Source of the DNA: Microvirga thermotolerans
GTDB taxonomy: Bacteria; Pseudomonadota; Alphaproteobacteria; Rhizobiales; Beijerinckiaceae
Length of the DNA: 64,000 nt
Direction: 5' to 3'
Assembly: GCF_009363855.1 (NCBI RefSeq)
Contig: NZ_CP045423.1
Coordinates: 682,001-746,000 of the forward strand
The stretch's first letter is position 1. Each line of letters opens with the position of its first letter. Made by a program: the position numbers and the translations under genes. Of the stretch, positions 9,901-17,322 are shown one piece after another. The notes under the pieces are model-generated. The model made no database searches. It was not told the DNA's origin and worked only from the letters and a program-made list of their open reading frames with translations.

Positions 9901-10026
9901 ATCGGAACGATCTTTACGCTGTTCGTGGTCCCGATGTTCTACACCTTCATCTCCCATGAGCGGCGAAGGGGAGCGGTCGAGGAGAAGAGACAGCCCGCTT
10001 CCCGTCAGGCGCTGGCTGCGGAGTAA
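6934..10026 (+). CDS. RND efflux pump, inner-membrane HAE1/MexF-like subunit
   Basis: A 1030-residue hydrophobe/amphiphile efflux transporter, normal length for the family. It starts FTELFIRRPVLAMVVSLLIL, the first helix of this family. Two six-helix blocks surround large periplasmic porter loops. The proton relay residues are present: Asp400-Asp401 in GLVVDDAIVVLENIHRHIEEG, and a Lys near 917 in GLITKHGILMVEFANE. No TolC-like outer-membrane factor gene is next to it, so it must borrow one encoded elsewhere. A strong terminator follows at 10031-10057. Substrates are not predictable; regulation is by the adjacent TetR protein. Confidence 0.93.
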   Translation: MSFTELFIRRPVLAMVVSLLILLLGAQGLMSLQVRQYPEVEETTITITTTYTGASADLMQGFISTPIAKAVSSAEGVDYVTSQSRLGLSTVSVRMRLNTDPNAALTEVTAKVQTVRAQLPQDAEDPVIVKGTGQTFALMYLTFASSEMNPEQVSEFLTRVVQPRFATLEGVGSAEILGGRDFSMRIWIDPVRLAARGVTAGDVVTAVRSNNFLAAPGKTQNEFVAYALEMQTTFQTPESFGALPIRSNGDQIVRLRDVADVELGPKSTDTKVSFNGKEGTFIGITPTPSANPLTVAEEVTRAIDAIRPTLPKGMTVQIVYDASNFISASIEEVFKTIGEAALIVIVVILLFLGSFRSVLIPIVTIPLSLVGVCFVLYVLGYSINLLTLLAMVLAIGLVVDDAIVVLENIHRHIEEGLRPVDAAIVGMKEIFVPIVSMTITLAAVYAPIGFTQGLTGTLFREFAFTLAGAVIISGIIAVTLSPMMSSKLLKPHGHGGQTGFAGVVDRTFTRVENWYARRLKGSLDYRYVTLTIVAALLATTVFLFVKTPSELAPEEDQGAYLGLVNAPQYATADYTQAFASQFTNAGEKIPEIDDSFLIVGIDGGGGGFVGFKLKEWSERKKKGVVTKQEIQNLLNENAGVQAFVFAPPSLPGAGGGLPIQYVLRTIGDPAQAYEVAERVKQKAMETGKFIIVQNSVTYQTPRARIVVDRDRAAAMGVPVSEIGNTLGALVGGAPISKFDRDNRSYDVISQVRQVDRLNPERLGAYYVRAADGSMVPLSALVRIQTDASPASIEQFNQLNSATLSALPLPGVTTSEGLQTLRSIAREIMPQGFYEDYAGQSRLEVQEGSSIALAFGLAIIVIYLVLAAQFESFRDPFIIMMSVPLSMFGAMIFLNLGLATLNIYTEVGLITLVGLITKHGILMVEFANELKEKQGLNRREAIQEAARVRLRPILMTTAAMVLGVAPLLYASGAGAAARFSMGIVIASGMSIGTIFTLFVVPMFYTFISHERRRGAVEEKRQPASRQALAAE

Positions 10027-10030
10027 CGAG

Positions 10031-10057
10031 AAAGGCCGGGCGAACTGCCCGGCCTTT
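10031..10057. terminator. Bidirectional terminator between RND and Fur-like genes
   Basis: AAAGGCCGGGC-gaact-GCCCGGCCTTT, an 11-bp perfect stem, lies between two convergent genes (RND stop 10026, Fur-like stop 10105). The T-run on either strand is part of the stem. Confidence 0.8.
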
Positions 10058-10104
10058 CCGTTCGGTTGCCTCGAGCGAGAAGGGCGAGGGGCCGCCCTGA
10101 CTTC

Positions 10105-10560
10105 TTACTTGGAGCTCATCTCTCCTTCGACCTCGATGAAGGGCGAGAGGGACTTGAAGCCGGCTTCTTCGGCCGCTTTCCGGATCGCCTCGGCCACCTC
10201 CTTCGAATGGACCTCCACGGTCTGGCCCGTCTTCGTGCAGACGAACATGACCTTCATGGCGTTCACATCCGGCTGACCGTGCGAGACGATGTAGGAGTTC
10301 TGCGTCGCAAGACGATGGACCAGTCCTGCATCCCGGAGGAAATCGAGGGCCCGGTAAATGGTCACCGGAGCAAGGCGTTTCTTGTCGCTGCTGAGCCGGT
10401 CGACGAGGTCGTACGCGCCGACGGGTCCGCCGCTCTGGACGAGTTCCCGATAGACGCGCTCGCGAATGGGGGTCAGGCGCAGATTGTTGGCACGGCACAG
10501 ATCGTCCGCACGCTGGAGGAGCATCTCCTCTTCTTCTTTCCGGTTGGCTCGAGCGTTCAT
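10105..10560 (-). CDS. Fur-superfamily regulator with degenerate metal sites
   Basis: A 151-residue Fur/Zur-type protein. The N-terminal winged helix (about residues 15-90, LRLTPIRERVYRELVQSGG ... VTIYRALDFLRDAGLVHRL) is intact. The dimerisation half is unusual. The Cys-x-x-Cys pair is reduced to one Cys (FVCTKTG), the second pair at the C-terminus is absent, and the His-rich loop is replaced by GQPDVNAMK. Only the His in VHRL and a few acidic/His positions remain. It may therefore sense something other than zinc, or work without metal. The neighbouring gene is a complete Zur-like paralogue. Start ATG 10560 follows a CAGGAG site. Confidence 0.82.
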   Translation of the reverse strand: MNARANRKEEEEMLLQRADDLCRANNLRLTPIRERVYRELVQSGGPVGAYDLVDRLSSDKKRLAPVTIYRALDFLRDAGLVHRLATQNSYIVSHGQPDVNAMKVMFVCTKTGQTVEVHSKEVAEAIRKAAEEAGFKSLSPFIEVEGEMSSK

Positions 10561-10630
10561 ACCTGGCTCCTGTAATTTCGATTCCTACATGTTCATATAG
10601 GTAAAGCTCCGCTTGTACAATGTGGTATCG

Positions 10631-10658
10631 TTGCAATTTTTGCTTGCAATGTTGCATA
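10631..10658. promoter_or_regulatory. Phased TTGCAAT repeats upstream of Fur-like gene
   Basis: TTGCAAT at 10631-10637 and 10644-10650, and TTGCATA at 10652-10658, lie in the 169-bp gap between the two fur-type genes, about 70 bp upstream of the degenerate Fur-like start. The spacing and sequence resemble manganese/iron Fur-family operators of Rhizobiales. This is a by-eye resemblance only. Confidence 0.35.
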
Positions 10659-10729
10659 GAGACCTATGCTGGAGCGCGAACTCCCTTCCGGGGTCCGGTC
10701 CGGCAAGAAGTTCTACAGTAACAAACGAG

Positions 10730-11155
10730 TTAGGGCCGGCCGCGTTCCGGGCAACACCCGCCGCACAGGCCACGGACTTCGACCGTCACCTTGCTGGGGC
10801 GAAAGGAATGAGCGTCGCTCCACCCGGTCAGCCGCTCGTCGATCTGAGGGTCGGTGAACTCGGTCACCAGGCCGCACGCTTCGCAGATGGCGAACGCCGC
10901 CATGTCGTGATGATGGGGGTGCTTGCAGGCGACGTAGGCATTCAGGCTCTCGAGCCGATGTGCCAGCCCCTTCTCGATGAGCCTTTCGAGGGACCTGTAG
11001 ACGGTCGGGGGCGTGACGGCGCCCTTGGAGCGCATCTTGTCCAGGACCTCGTAGGCCGACAAAGGATTCTGGGCGGCCAGCAGGATCTTATGGACACGCT
11101 TCTGGGTGTCGTTCAGCCCCTCGACTGCATGGCTGTGACTCTGGGCCGGGGTCAT
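10730..11155 (-). CDS. zur: Zinc uptake regulator, Zur-like Fur family
   Basis: A 141-residue Fur-family repressor with the ligand set of Zur. These are AHRLESLNAYVACKHPHHHD (sensory-site His/Cys/His cluster), ICEACG (first CxxC), and RGLCGGC near the C-terminus (second CxxC, structural zinc). The winged helix covers about residues 12-75. Zur represses zinc importers when zinc is bound. Start is ATG 11155, giving normal length; an upstream extension in the same frame has no similarity to the family. No znuABC genes are adjacent. Confidence 0.8.
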   Translation of the reverse strand: MTPAQSHSHAVEGLNDTQKRVHKILLAAQNPLSAYEVLDKMRSKGAVTPPTVYRSLERLIEKGLAHRLESLNAYVACKHPHHHDMAAFAICEACGLVTEFTDPQIDERLTGWSDAHSFRPSKVTVEVRGLCGGCCPERGRP

Positions 11156-11319
11156 GAGCGGACTAGAACTCCATCCTGCGCCGACCCGGGCTCTTCGCGC
11201 CGCGGGGTCGTCCGGTTTTCGGATAGGGAGAGTTATAGGAAGCGCCGCGGAGTGTGGCCAGCCATTTCCGAAGCACTGTGACAATCGGCATGTCTCATCG
11301 AGCAAGGAAACCGGCACCG

Positions 11320-11338
11320 GCCCCGAGGCTCTCGGGGC
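11320..11338. other. Perfect hairpin in the zur/amidase divergent gap
   Basis: GCCCCGAG-gct-CTCGGGGC lies 92 bp upstream of the amidase start. It has no T-run, so it is not an obvious terminator; it could be a leader element of the amidase transcript. The remaining 275-bp gap shows no gene. Confidence 0.3.
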
Positions 11339-11430
11339 AGAGAACTCGGAGGCCGACCCAGGCTGCTCTTGATTGGGCGAGCCTTTTCCCCGACGAATGA
11401 GCCGGCCCACGCCTAGACAGGTCCTGAGAC

Positions 11431-12720
11431 ATGAAAAGTGTTCGCGACAGGCTCGAAGCCGTCCTCGAGCGATTGGACAAGCGCGCCGACGACGAGCGCG
11501 TCTATGTCAAGATCTACCGCGACGCCGCACGGGCGGCCGCCGATGCCGCCGACGCAAGACGGCGCGCAGGCGTGACGCTGGGGCCGCTCGACGGCGTCAT
11601 CGTTTCGATCAAGGATCTTCTCGATGTCGCGGGCGAGCCGACGACGGCGGGATCCCGGATCTTTCGCGAGCGTCCGCCCGCCCAGGAGGACGCCGAGGTG
11701 GTGCGGCGCCTGCGTCAGGCAGGCGCCGTGATCCTCGGCAAGACCAACATGGTCGAGTTCGCATTCTCCGGGATCGGCCTCAATCCGCACTACGGAACGC
11801 CCTGCAATGCCGTCGACCCGCAGCGCATTCCGGGCGGGTCGTCATCGGGAGCGGGGGTTGCGGTCGCCGAGGGAACGAGCGCGATCTCCATCGGCAGCGA
11901 CACGGGCGGATCGGTGCGAATTCCGGCTGCCTTCAACGGTGTCGTCGGCTTCAAGCCGACGGCGCGGCGCATCTCCCTGAGGGGAGCCTTTCCGCTCTCG
12001 TACAGCCTCGATTCGCTCGGCCCCCTCGCGCGCAACGTCGCCGATTGTGCGGCAGCGGATTCCGTCATGGCGGGGGAGGAAGTGCTTCCGCCGGCTTCCT
12101 ATCCGCTGCAAGGGCTTCGCGTGGGCGTTCCGCGCGGCCGTCTCTTCTCTCGGATGGACGCGCTCGTCGAGGGCGCCTTCGAGCGGACTCTGAACCGGTT
12201 GGCCGCCGAGGGTGCACGGATCGTCGACTGCGACCTGGAAGATCTCCTGGAGGAGATGGCGGAGGCGACCGCGCGTGGCTCCATCGCTTCCGTCGAGGCC
12301 GCCGCCGTCCATGCGGAATGGATAGAAGCGAGAGGAGATCTCATCGATCCGCGCGTGCAGAAGTGGATTGCGTTGAGGCGCTCCGTCTCGGCTGCCGATT
12401 ATATCCGGATGATGAGAAAGCGCGCTGCGCTCGCAGAGGCCATGGACCGCAGGCTCTCCCCTTTCGACGTCGTCGCCCTGCCGACGACGCCCGTCGTGGC
12501 GCCGCTCGCCGCGCCGCTCATTGCAGACGAGAAGCTCTACAACAAGACCGACAGCCTGATCCTGCGCAACACGACACCCGCAAACCAGTTCGATCTGACG
12601 GCCATTTCCCTGCCCGTTCCCGGTGCCGAACTTCCAGTTGGCTTCATGCTCGTCGCACGGCATGGGCACGACAAGCGCCTGCTCGAAATCTCCGCGAGCG
12701 TCGAGCGCGTCCTTTCATGA
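11431..12720 (+). CDS. Amidase signature family hydrolase
   Basis: A 429-residue amidase-signature enzyme that hydrolyses a carboxamide by a Ser-cisSer-Lys triad. Lys61 (SIKDLLD), the GGSSSG loop (135-140, cis-Ser) and the nucleophilic Ser161 in SDTGGSVRIPA are all present. It is shorter than GatA and stands alone without gatB/gatC, so a catabolic or detoxifying amidase is more likely than tRNA amidation. The substrate cannot be deduced. Start ATG 11431 has only a weak ribosome site. The 3' end faces a convergent secreted-protein gene. Confidence 0.85.
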   Translation: MKSVRDRLEAVLERLDKRADDERVYVKIYRDAARAAADAADARRRAGVTLGPLDGVIVSIKDLLDVAGEPTTAGSRIFRERPPAQEDAEVVRRLRQAGAVILGKTNMVEFAFSGIGLNPHYGTPCNAVDPQRIPGGSSSGAGVAVAEGTSAISIGSDTGGSVRIPAAFNGVVGFKPTARRISLRGAFPLSYSLDSLGPLARNVADCAAADSVMAGEEVLPPASYPLQGLRVGVPRGRLFSRMDALVEGAFERTLNRLAAEGARIVDCDLEDLLEEMAEATARGSIASVEAAAVHAEWIEARGDLIDPRVQKWIALRRSVSAADYIRMMRKRAALAEAMDRRLSPFDVVALPTTPVVAPLAAPLIADEKLYNKTDSLILRNTTPANQFDLTAISLPVPGAELPVGFMLVARHGHDKRLLEISASVERVLS

Positions 12721-12729
12721 ACGGGCCGC

Positions 12730-12750
12730 CCTCGGCCGCCGCAGCCGAGG
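12730..12750. terminator. Weak hairpin between convergent genes
   Basis: CCTCGGC / GCCGAGG with a 7-nt loop in the 38-bp gap between the amidase stop and the stop of the convergent secreted-protein gene. No T-run. Confidence 0.35.
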
Positions 12751-12758
12751 ATGCGCCG

Positions 12759-13337
12759 TCAACGCACGGGGGCGCGCATCCGGTCGCGCTCGATCTGGAT
12801 CGAGCCGACCGACCGGACGGACGGAATGGGCCTGACCGCGCGATAGACGGGGCGGGCACGATACACCGTCCGGACGCGGTAAGCCGGATAGGGCCGGTAG
12901 TAGGGCCCTCCGTAATAGCTCACCGCGGGGTAGCTGTAGCGATAGGCATAGCGCGGGTAGGTATAGACGGGATACGAATACGCATACGGCGCGTAATATC
13001 CGTATCCGTAGCTCGGATAAGCATAGCTGACGCTGTAGGAGGAGCCGCCGTAAGGATATCCGTAATAGGGGGTGTAGCCGTAATAGGCCGGCGCCGCCGC
13101 TGCCGAAGCGATGCTTCCAAGGATGGCTCCGCCGATCAGGCCGGCAGCCAGGGCGCCCCCGGCTCCCCAGCCGCGATGACGATAGGCATATCCGGGGTAA
13201 TACCCGCCCCAACCGCCACGGTAGAAGCCGCCATGATGATATCCGCCATGGAAGCGGGGTTGAGCCTGCACCTCCTGAGCGGTGCCGAGGGCTATTGCGA
13301 GGCAGGCGGATCCGACAAGAAGAGCCGATTTCGTCAT
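12759..13337 (-). CDS. Secreted Gly/Tyr-rich protein with glycine zipper
   Basis: A 192-residue protein of unknown function. A clear Sec signal peptide (basic start, hydrophobic core, AQA cleavage region near residues 24-26) is followed by a His/Gly/Tyr-rich stretch. Next comes an Ala/Gly-rich segment with a G-x-x-x-G pattern (GGALAAGLIGGAILG, about 60-74), then about 75 residues dominated by Tyr, Pro and Ser, and a basic C-terminal tail. Low-complexity proteins of this kind are common in Rhizobiales and are thought to associate with the envelope, but no activity is known. It is convergent with the amidase. Confidence 0.75.
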   Translation of the reverse strand: MTKSALLVGSACLAIALGTAQEVQAQPRFHGGYHHGGFYRGGWGGYYPGYAYRHRGWGAGGALAAGLIGGAILGSIASAAAAPAYYGYTPYYGYPYGGSSYSVSYAYPSYGYGYYAPYAYSYPVYTYPRYAYRYSYPAVSYYGGPYYRPYPAYRVRTVYRARPVYRAVRPIPSVRSVGSIQIERDRMRAPVR

Positions 13338-13740
13338 CGCTCGTCTCCCACTGACGCGAACGGAGCCCTCCGCCCATCCCCTGCCGTTTTGCGAACGCCC
13401 TAGTTATGCAGGTGGACCCGCATCGGTTCCATGGCTGCCCCGAAATCTCCGATAGGCTCCGGCTTCGATGGTTGGATTTATGCGAGTCGCACGCCCCGGC
13501 GGCCCCGCAATTGTTCGGCTTGACCAGTCGTAAGGTGGGCGGTCCGTGACCGGCCGAGTTCTGCGCCGCCGTTGAAAACCTCAAGGGTACGGCGGAACTG
13601 AGAGTTGCCGGTACGGCAAGGGCTTGTCCGTCAAAGGCGCATACGGCGACGGACCGCCTAACCGTCTTTTTACCAGTCCGATCCACATTGCACGGCAGCA
13701 CCCATCATAAGGCCTTTGGGCCCCTCACCCTCCAGATCAG
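13338..13740. other. Gene-free region upstream of ftsK-like gene
   Basis: About 400 bp with no convincing reading frame. A weak 5-bp stem followed by five T (13648-13671) could be a terminator on the + strand, and the sequence should hold the promoters for both flanking divergent genes. No tRNA or repeat recognised. Confidence 0.3.
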
Positions 13741-16278
13741 ATGCGTCCGAACCGACCTTACCCTCTTGCAAGACCCGAAGTCCGCTCTGCGGAGCAAACC
13801 GACCCCGGCCCGTCGGCGACCGGAGCAGCACCCTCCCGTCTGCTCTCCCGGCAGGCCTCGTCTCCTGAAGCGAGGGGCCAGGATCGCGGAATTGCCGATC
13901 GGATCTCGTCGGACAGGACCCTGTCCGACGGGCCGGAAGGAGCGGTTCCCGCCGCGCATCCGGCCTGGTGGCAGGCCTTCGTCGTCGCCGGCGCGACCTG
14001 CACACGGACGCCCGACAAGTTCCTGCGGGATAGGGGCGGACGGACGGGAGCCGGTCCCGGCAAGGGAGCCCCCCCGTCGGCGGAGCCGGCAGGTGACGTT
14101 GCGAATACGGACCGAGCGGGGAACCGGGCTGGCGCGGACGTGCCGGAAGTCCGCCGGCGGATGGCATCCTTGCTGGCGACCTACCCCTCCGGCGCTGTCG
14201 AGGAACCCCGGGGCGATGCGAGACCGGACCGTGTCGCCGAATCGCAACCCGACGCCATCGATGCCGGCGTTGCCGCGGAGACGGCAGGCGCGGTCGAGTC
14301 CCATGCCGTTTCACCTGATGAAACGGTGGAGAAGCCGGTTGCCGCGGCTGGACCCGTCCCGACGATCTCGCCGCAGGTCGTTTTCACGGCTTGGGCCTAC
14401 AGCTACTACACGACGGGCGAAGTCCGCTTTGCCGTGCAGGACGCGCCTGACCCGGCTGAGGCGGAGAACGCCGCTCTCGACCCTGTGGAGCCGGAGCCTC
14501 CCGCTTCCCCGGGCAACGAGCCGCGCGAGGGCCTGGACATCGATCCCGCGTACCTGCTGCTCTACCAGGATGAACTTCCATCCATGGATCGGCGGCCGGC
14601 CCCGCCGGCCGTGCAGGCCGCTGCTGCCGCGCCCGAACGGGCCCTGCCCGCATCGACCGCCCGGGCGCCCGTCCCGGTCGTGGAACCGGCGGCTTCGACG
14701 CCGGTGCCCGCTTCGATCCCGTCCGAAGCCGGGGCCCATCCGGCCATGCCGCGAGAGACCTACGAACTGCCGGAGCTTTCCTATCTTGCGCTCCCTCCCG
14801 AGCGTCAGGAGCCGGTGCTCACGGAGGACATCCTGGAGGAAACGGCGGGCCGACTCGAGAAGATCATCCGCGATTTCGGCGTGAAGGGGGATGTCATTCA
14901 CGTCCATCCCGGTCCGGTGGTGACGCTCTACGAGCTGGAGCCGGCGCCCGGCACCAAGTCCTCGCGGGTCATCGCACTGTCGGATGACATCGCCCGCTCC
15001 ATGAGCGCGACGTCGGCCCGTGTCGCGGTCATTCCCGGCCGAAATGCCATCGGCATCGAACTGCCCAATCAGGTGCGCGAGACGGTGTTCCTGCGCGAGC
15101 TCCTGGCGAGCCACGACTTCGAGACGTCGCAGCACAAGCTGCCTTTGTGCCTCGGCAAGACGATCGGCGGCGAGCCGGTGATCGCGGACCTCGCCCGCAT
15201 GCCGCACCTGCTGGTGGCCGGCACCACCGGCTCGGGCAAGTCGGTCGCCATCAACACCATGATCCTGTCGCTGCTCTATCGGTTCAGGCCCGACCAGTGC
15301 CGTCTGATCATGGTGGACCCGAAGATGCTGGAGCTCTCCGTCTACGACGGCATTCCGCACCTCCTCACCCCCGTCGTCACCGATCCGAAGAAGGCGATCA
15401 TCGCCTTGCGCTGGGCGGTGCGGGAGATGGAGGACCGCTACAAGAAGATGTCGAAGCTGGGGGTGCGCAACATCGACGGCTTCAACGCCCGCGTCTCGGA
15501 AGCGAAGGCCCGCGGCGAGGTCATCACCCGCACCGTCCAGACCGGCTTCGACCGCGAGACCGGCCAGGCGGTCTACGAGGACGAGGTGATGGACCTCGAG
15601 CCGCTGCCCTACATCGTGGTGATCGTCGACGAGATGGCCGACCTGATGATGGTGGCCGGCAAGGAGATCGAGGGCGCGATCCAGCGCCTGGCGCAGATGG
15701 CGCGCGCGGCGGGCATCCACGTGATCCTGGCGACCCAGCGCCCGTCGGTGGACGTGATCACCGGCACGATCAAGGCGAACTTCCCGACCCGCATCTCCTT
15801 CCAGGTGACCTCGAAGATCGACAGCCGCACGATCTTAGGCGAGATGGGCGCCGAGCAGCTTCTCGGCCAGGGCGACATGCTCTACATGGCCGGCGGCGGG
15901 CGCATCACCCGCGTGCACGGGCCGTTCTGCTCCGACGAGGAGGTCGAGAAGGTCGTCGCCCACCTCAAACGACAGGGCCGGCCGCAATATCTGGAAGCCG
16001 TCACCGCCGACGAGGACGAGGGCGGCGCGGGCGGCGACTCGCCGGTCTTCGACCAGGGCGAGTTCGGAGCGCCGGGCGGCGATCTCTACGAGCAGGCGGT
16101 CTCCATCGTGCTGCGGCACAGGAAGGCATCGACGTCCTACATCCAGCGGCGGCTGCAGATCGGCTACAACCGCGCCGCCTCGCTCATGGAGCGCATGGAG
16201 AAGGAGGGCATCGTCGGCCCCGCCAACCATGCCGGCAAGCGCGAGATCCTCCTCGAAACGCCGGATCAGCACGTGTGA
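13741..16278 (+). CDS. FtsK/SpoIIIE-type DNA translocase lacking the membrane domain
   Basis: An 845-residue FtsK motor. The N-terminal ~330 residues are Pro/Ala/Glu-rich low complexity with no set of four membrane helices, unlike canonical FtsK. The motor follows: alpha/beta region from about 350, Walker A GTTGSGKS at 494-501, Walker B YIVVIVDE at 624-631, and the [12 protein letters not shown] arm. The C-terminal gamma winged helix (about 785-840, [20 protein letters not shown]) would recognise KOPS. It is probably a soluble paralogue beside a full FtsK elsewhere. Start ATG 13741 is uncertain, since its ribosome site is weak and ATG 14161 is an alternative. A strong terminator follows. Confidence 0.85.
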   Translation: MRPNRPYPLARPEVRSAEQTDPGPSATGAAPSRLLSRQASSPEARGQDRGIADRISSDRTLSDGPEGAVPAAHPAWWQAFVVAGATCTRTPDKFLRDRGGRTGAGPGKGAPPSAEPAGDVANTDRAGNRAGADVPEVRRRMASLLATYPSGAVEEPRGDARPDRVAESQPDAIDAGVAAETAGAVESHAVSPDETVEKPVAAAGPVPTISPQVVFTAWAYSYYTTGEVRFAVQDAPDPAEAENAALDPVEPEPPASPGNEPREGLDIDPAYLLLYQDELPSMDRRPAPPAVQAAAAAPERALPASTARAPVPVVEPAASTPVPASIPSEAGAHPAMPRETYELPELSYLALPPERQEPVLTEDILEETAGRLEKIIRDFGVKGDVIHVHPGPVVTLYELEPAPGTKSSRVIALSDDIARSMSATSARVAVIPGRNAIGIELPNQVRETVFLRELLASHDFETSQHKLPLCLGKTIGGEPVIADLARMPHLLVAGTTGSGKSVAINTMILSLLYRFRPDQCRLIMVDPKMLELSVYDGIPHLLTPVVTDPKKAIIALRWAVREMEDRYKKMSKLGVRNIDGFNARVSEAKARGEVITRTVQTGFDRETGQAVYEDEVMDLEPLPYIVVIVDEMADLMMVAGKEIEGAIQRLAQMARAAGIHVILATQRPSVDVITGTIKANFPTRISFQVTSKIDSRTILGEMGAEQLLGQGDMLYMAGGGRITRVHGPFCSDEEVEKVVAHLKRQGRPQYLEAVTADEDEGGAGGDSPVFDQGEFGAPGGDLYEQAVSIVLRHRKASTSYIQRRLQIGYNRAASLMERMEKEGIVGPANHAGKREILLETPDQHV

Positions 16279-16313
16279 ACCCGCCCTCGCGACCGAGTAC
16301 GCCGACACCCTCG

Positions 16314-16339
16314 AAAGCCCTGCCTGCAGGCAGGGCTTT
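16314..16339 (+). terminator. Terminator of the ftsK-like gene
   Basis: A 26-nt perfect palindrome beginning AAAGCCCTGCC and ending GGCAGGGCTTT, 35 bp after the stop. Confidence 0.75.
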
Positions 16340-16456
16340 CCTGCTGAAACGGTCGCGTCCTCCCGTGCGATCCGCTCGATGGCGGTCTCCGTTCCCTGGC
16401 TCCATACCCTGGCCTATGCAGCGGGCCGGCGCGACCGTGACGGGGTTTGATGAGAA

Positions 16457-16479
16457 AGGGGCGCCTTTGAAGCGCCCTT
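16457..16479. terminator. Second hairpin before the island
   Basis: AGGGGCGC ... GCGCCCTT, an 8-bp stem including one G-T pair with a 7-nt loop. It lies in the gene-free stretch 16279-16615 between ftsK and the left island boundary. Confidence 0.4.
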
Positions 16480-16615
16480 GAGACCCTGGGAGGCTGTCTT
16501 CGGAAAAAGCAACGATGCGTCCTGCCACTGTGGCGTTGCTGTGGCGGACTGAATTTCCAGGCGGTTATGGAGCTGCCGGGCTGCGGCCTCGAACCCTTGT
16601 CTCTCAAAGGGTTAG

Positions 16616-16630
16616 ATGGCGGAGAGGGGG
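16616..16630. repeat. Left attachment repeat (displaced tRNA-Ser 3' end)
   Basis: ATGGCGGAGAGGGGG, identical to 30402-30416. On the minus strand bases 16617-16630 read as the last 14 nt of tRNA-Ser including CCA. A 7-bp inverted repeat AACCCTT/AAGGGTT (16592-16613) borders it on the chromosomal side. Confidence 0.85.
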
Positions 16631-16705
16631 TGCGCCATACCCAAGCCAAATCTGGAATATTTGCTATTATTTTCATATACTTAGGCTTTTTGCCTTTGAG
16701 TTCAT

Positions 16706-16729
16706 GTTATCCAAAATGTTACTCAAAAC
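16706..16729 (+). repeat. Left tandem 12-bp repeats, putative integrase arm sites
   Basis: GTTATCCAAAAT (16706-16717) directly followed by GTTACTCAAAAC (16718-16729). The same consensus occurs twice at 30303-30326. Both blocks are exactly 75 nt from their attachment repeat, as expected for arm-type sites of a lambda-class integrase. Confidence 0.6.
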
Positions 16730-16938
16730 CTCGGCCTAAAAGGCTGTTTCTTGCTACCCACATTGTTGAGCCAGATCGCTAGAGTGACGGGTAGAGACGT
16801 AGTGCGACAGTTTATAGAGATGCGGTAACGTATGGCCATTGTGACCGCTTCAGCTACTTGCAATTTTGCGTTGCATTTTGTCTCATTGCCAAGCTAACAA
16901 AATGCGAATCATCAGACCTCGTTCGGAGCGGGCGGGCC

Positions 16939-17322
16939 TTGGGGCAAATTAATAGTAATTCTGAAGACAGGTGGATTGAGTACGGACTCGTTGCCTTTGG
17001 TGCGGTTGGTTCAGCCATAGGAATAGGAACGTGGCTTGGAGCAGAATTCGTAATTCTGCTTTCGTTTGTTGCTGGCGGCGGCTGGACACTGGTCGTGGCG
17101 CTATTAGTGCTCGTTCGCCGTGATAGGCGACGTATCGACGAGCTATGGGCAGAGCTTGATGAGGCACACAGACGAGCGGATGAATGGAAAACGGTTGCGA
17201 CAAACGACTCGGACAGTCTCAACCGGTTTATTGAGAGGGCTGTACCTATGCCTCGTGTTAGAGCGCGCAGGACGGCCGGTACCACGCGTGCGCAGCAAGA
17301 AGAAGCAGAGAGTGAAGAATGA
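16939..17322 (+). CDS. Small membrane protein with C-terminal coiled coil
   Basis: About 128 residues, not recognised. Two hydrophobic segments (roughly WIEYGLVAFGAVGSAIGIGTW and FVILLSFVAGGGW through LLVLV) form a membrane hairpin. A charged coiled-coil-like stretch (RRDRRRIDELWAELDEAHRRADEW) and a basic tail follow. No ATG or GTG begins the frame; TTG 16939 with a GCGGGCGG site is my choice, and TTG 16858 is the alternative. Its stop overlaps the start of the Beta-like gene (ATGA at 17319-17322), so the two are translationally coupled and probably act together. The topology resembles small membrane effectors, but no function can be assigned. Confidence 0.55.
   Translation: MGQINSNSEDRWIEYGLVAFGAVGSAIGIGTWLGAEFVILLSFVAGGGWTLVVALLVLVRRDRRRIDELWAELDEAHRRADEWKTVATNDSDSLNRFIERAVPMPRVRARRTAGTTRAQQEEAESEE

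Noticed and set aside
8035-9957. A 640-codon minus-strand frame inside the RND pump gene
   Set aside because: Composition (Asp/Arg/His-rich) is that of an antisense frame; the + strand gives a complete, motif-bearing RND pump.
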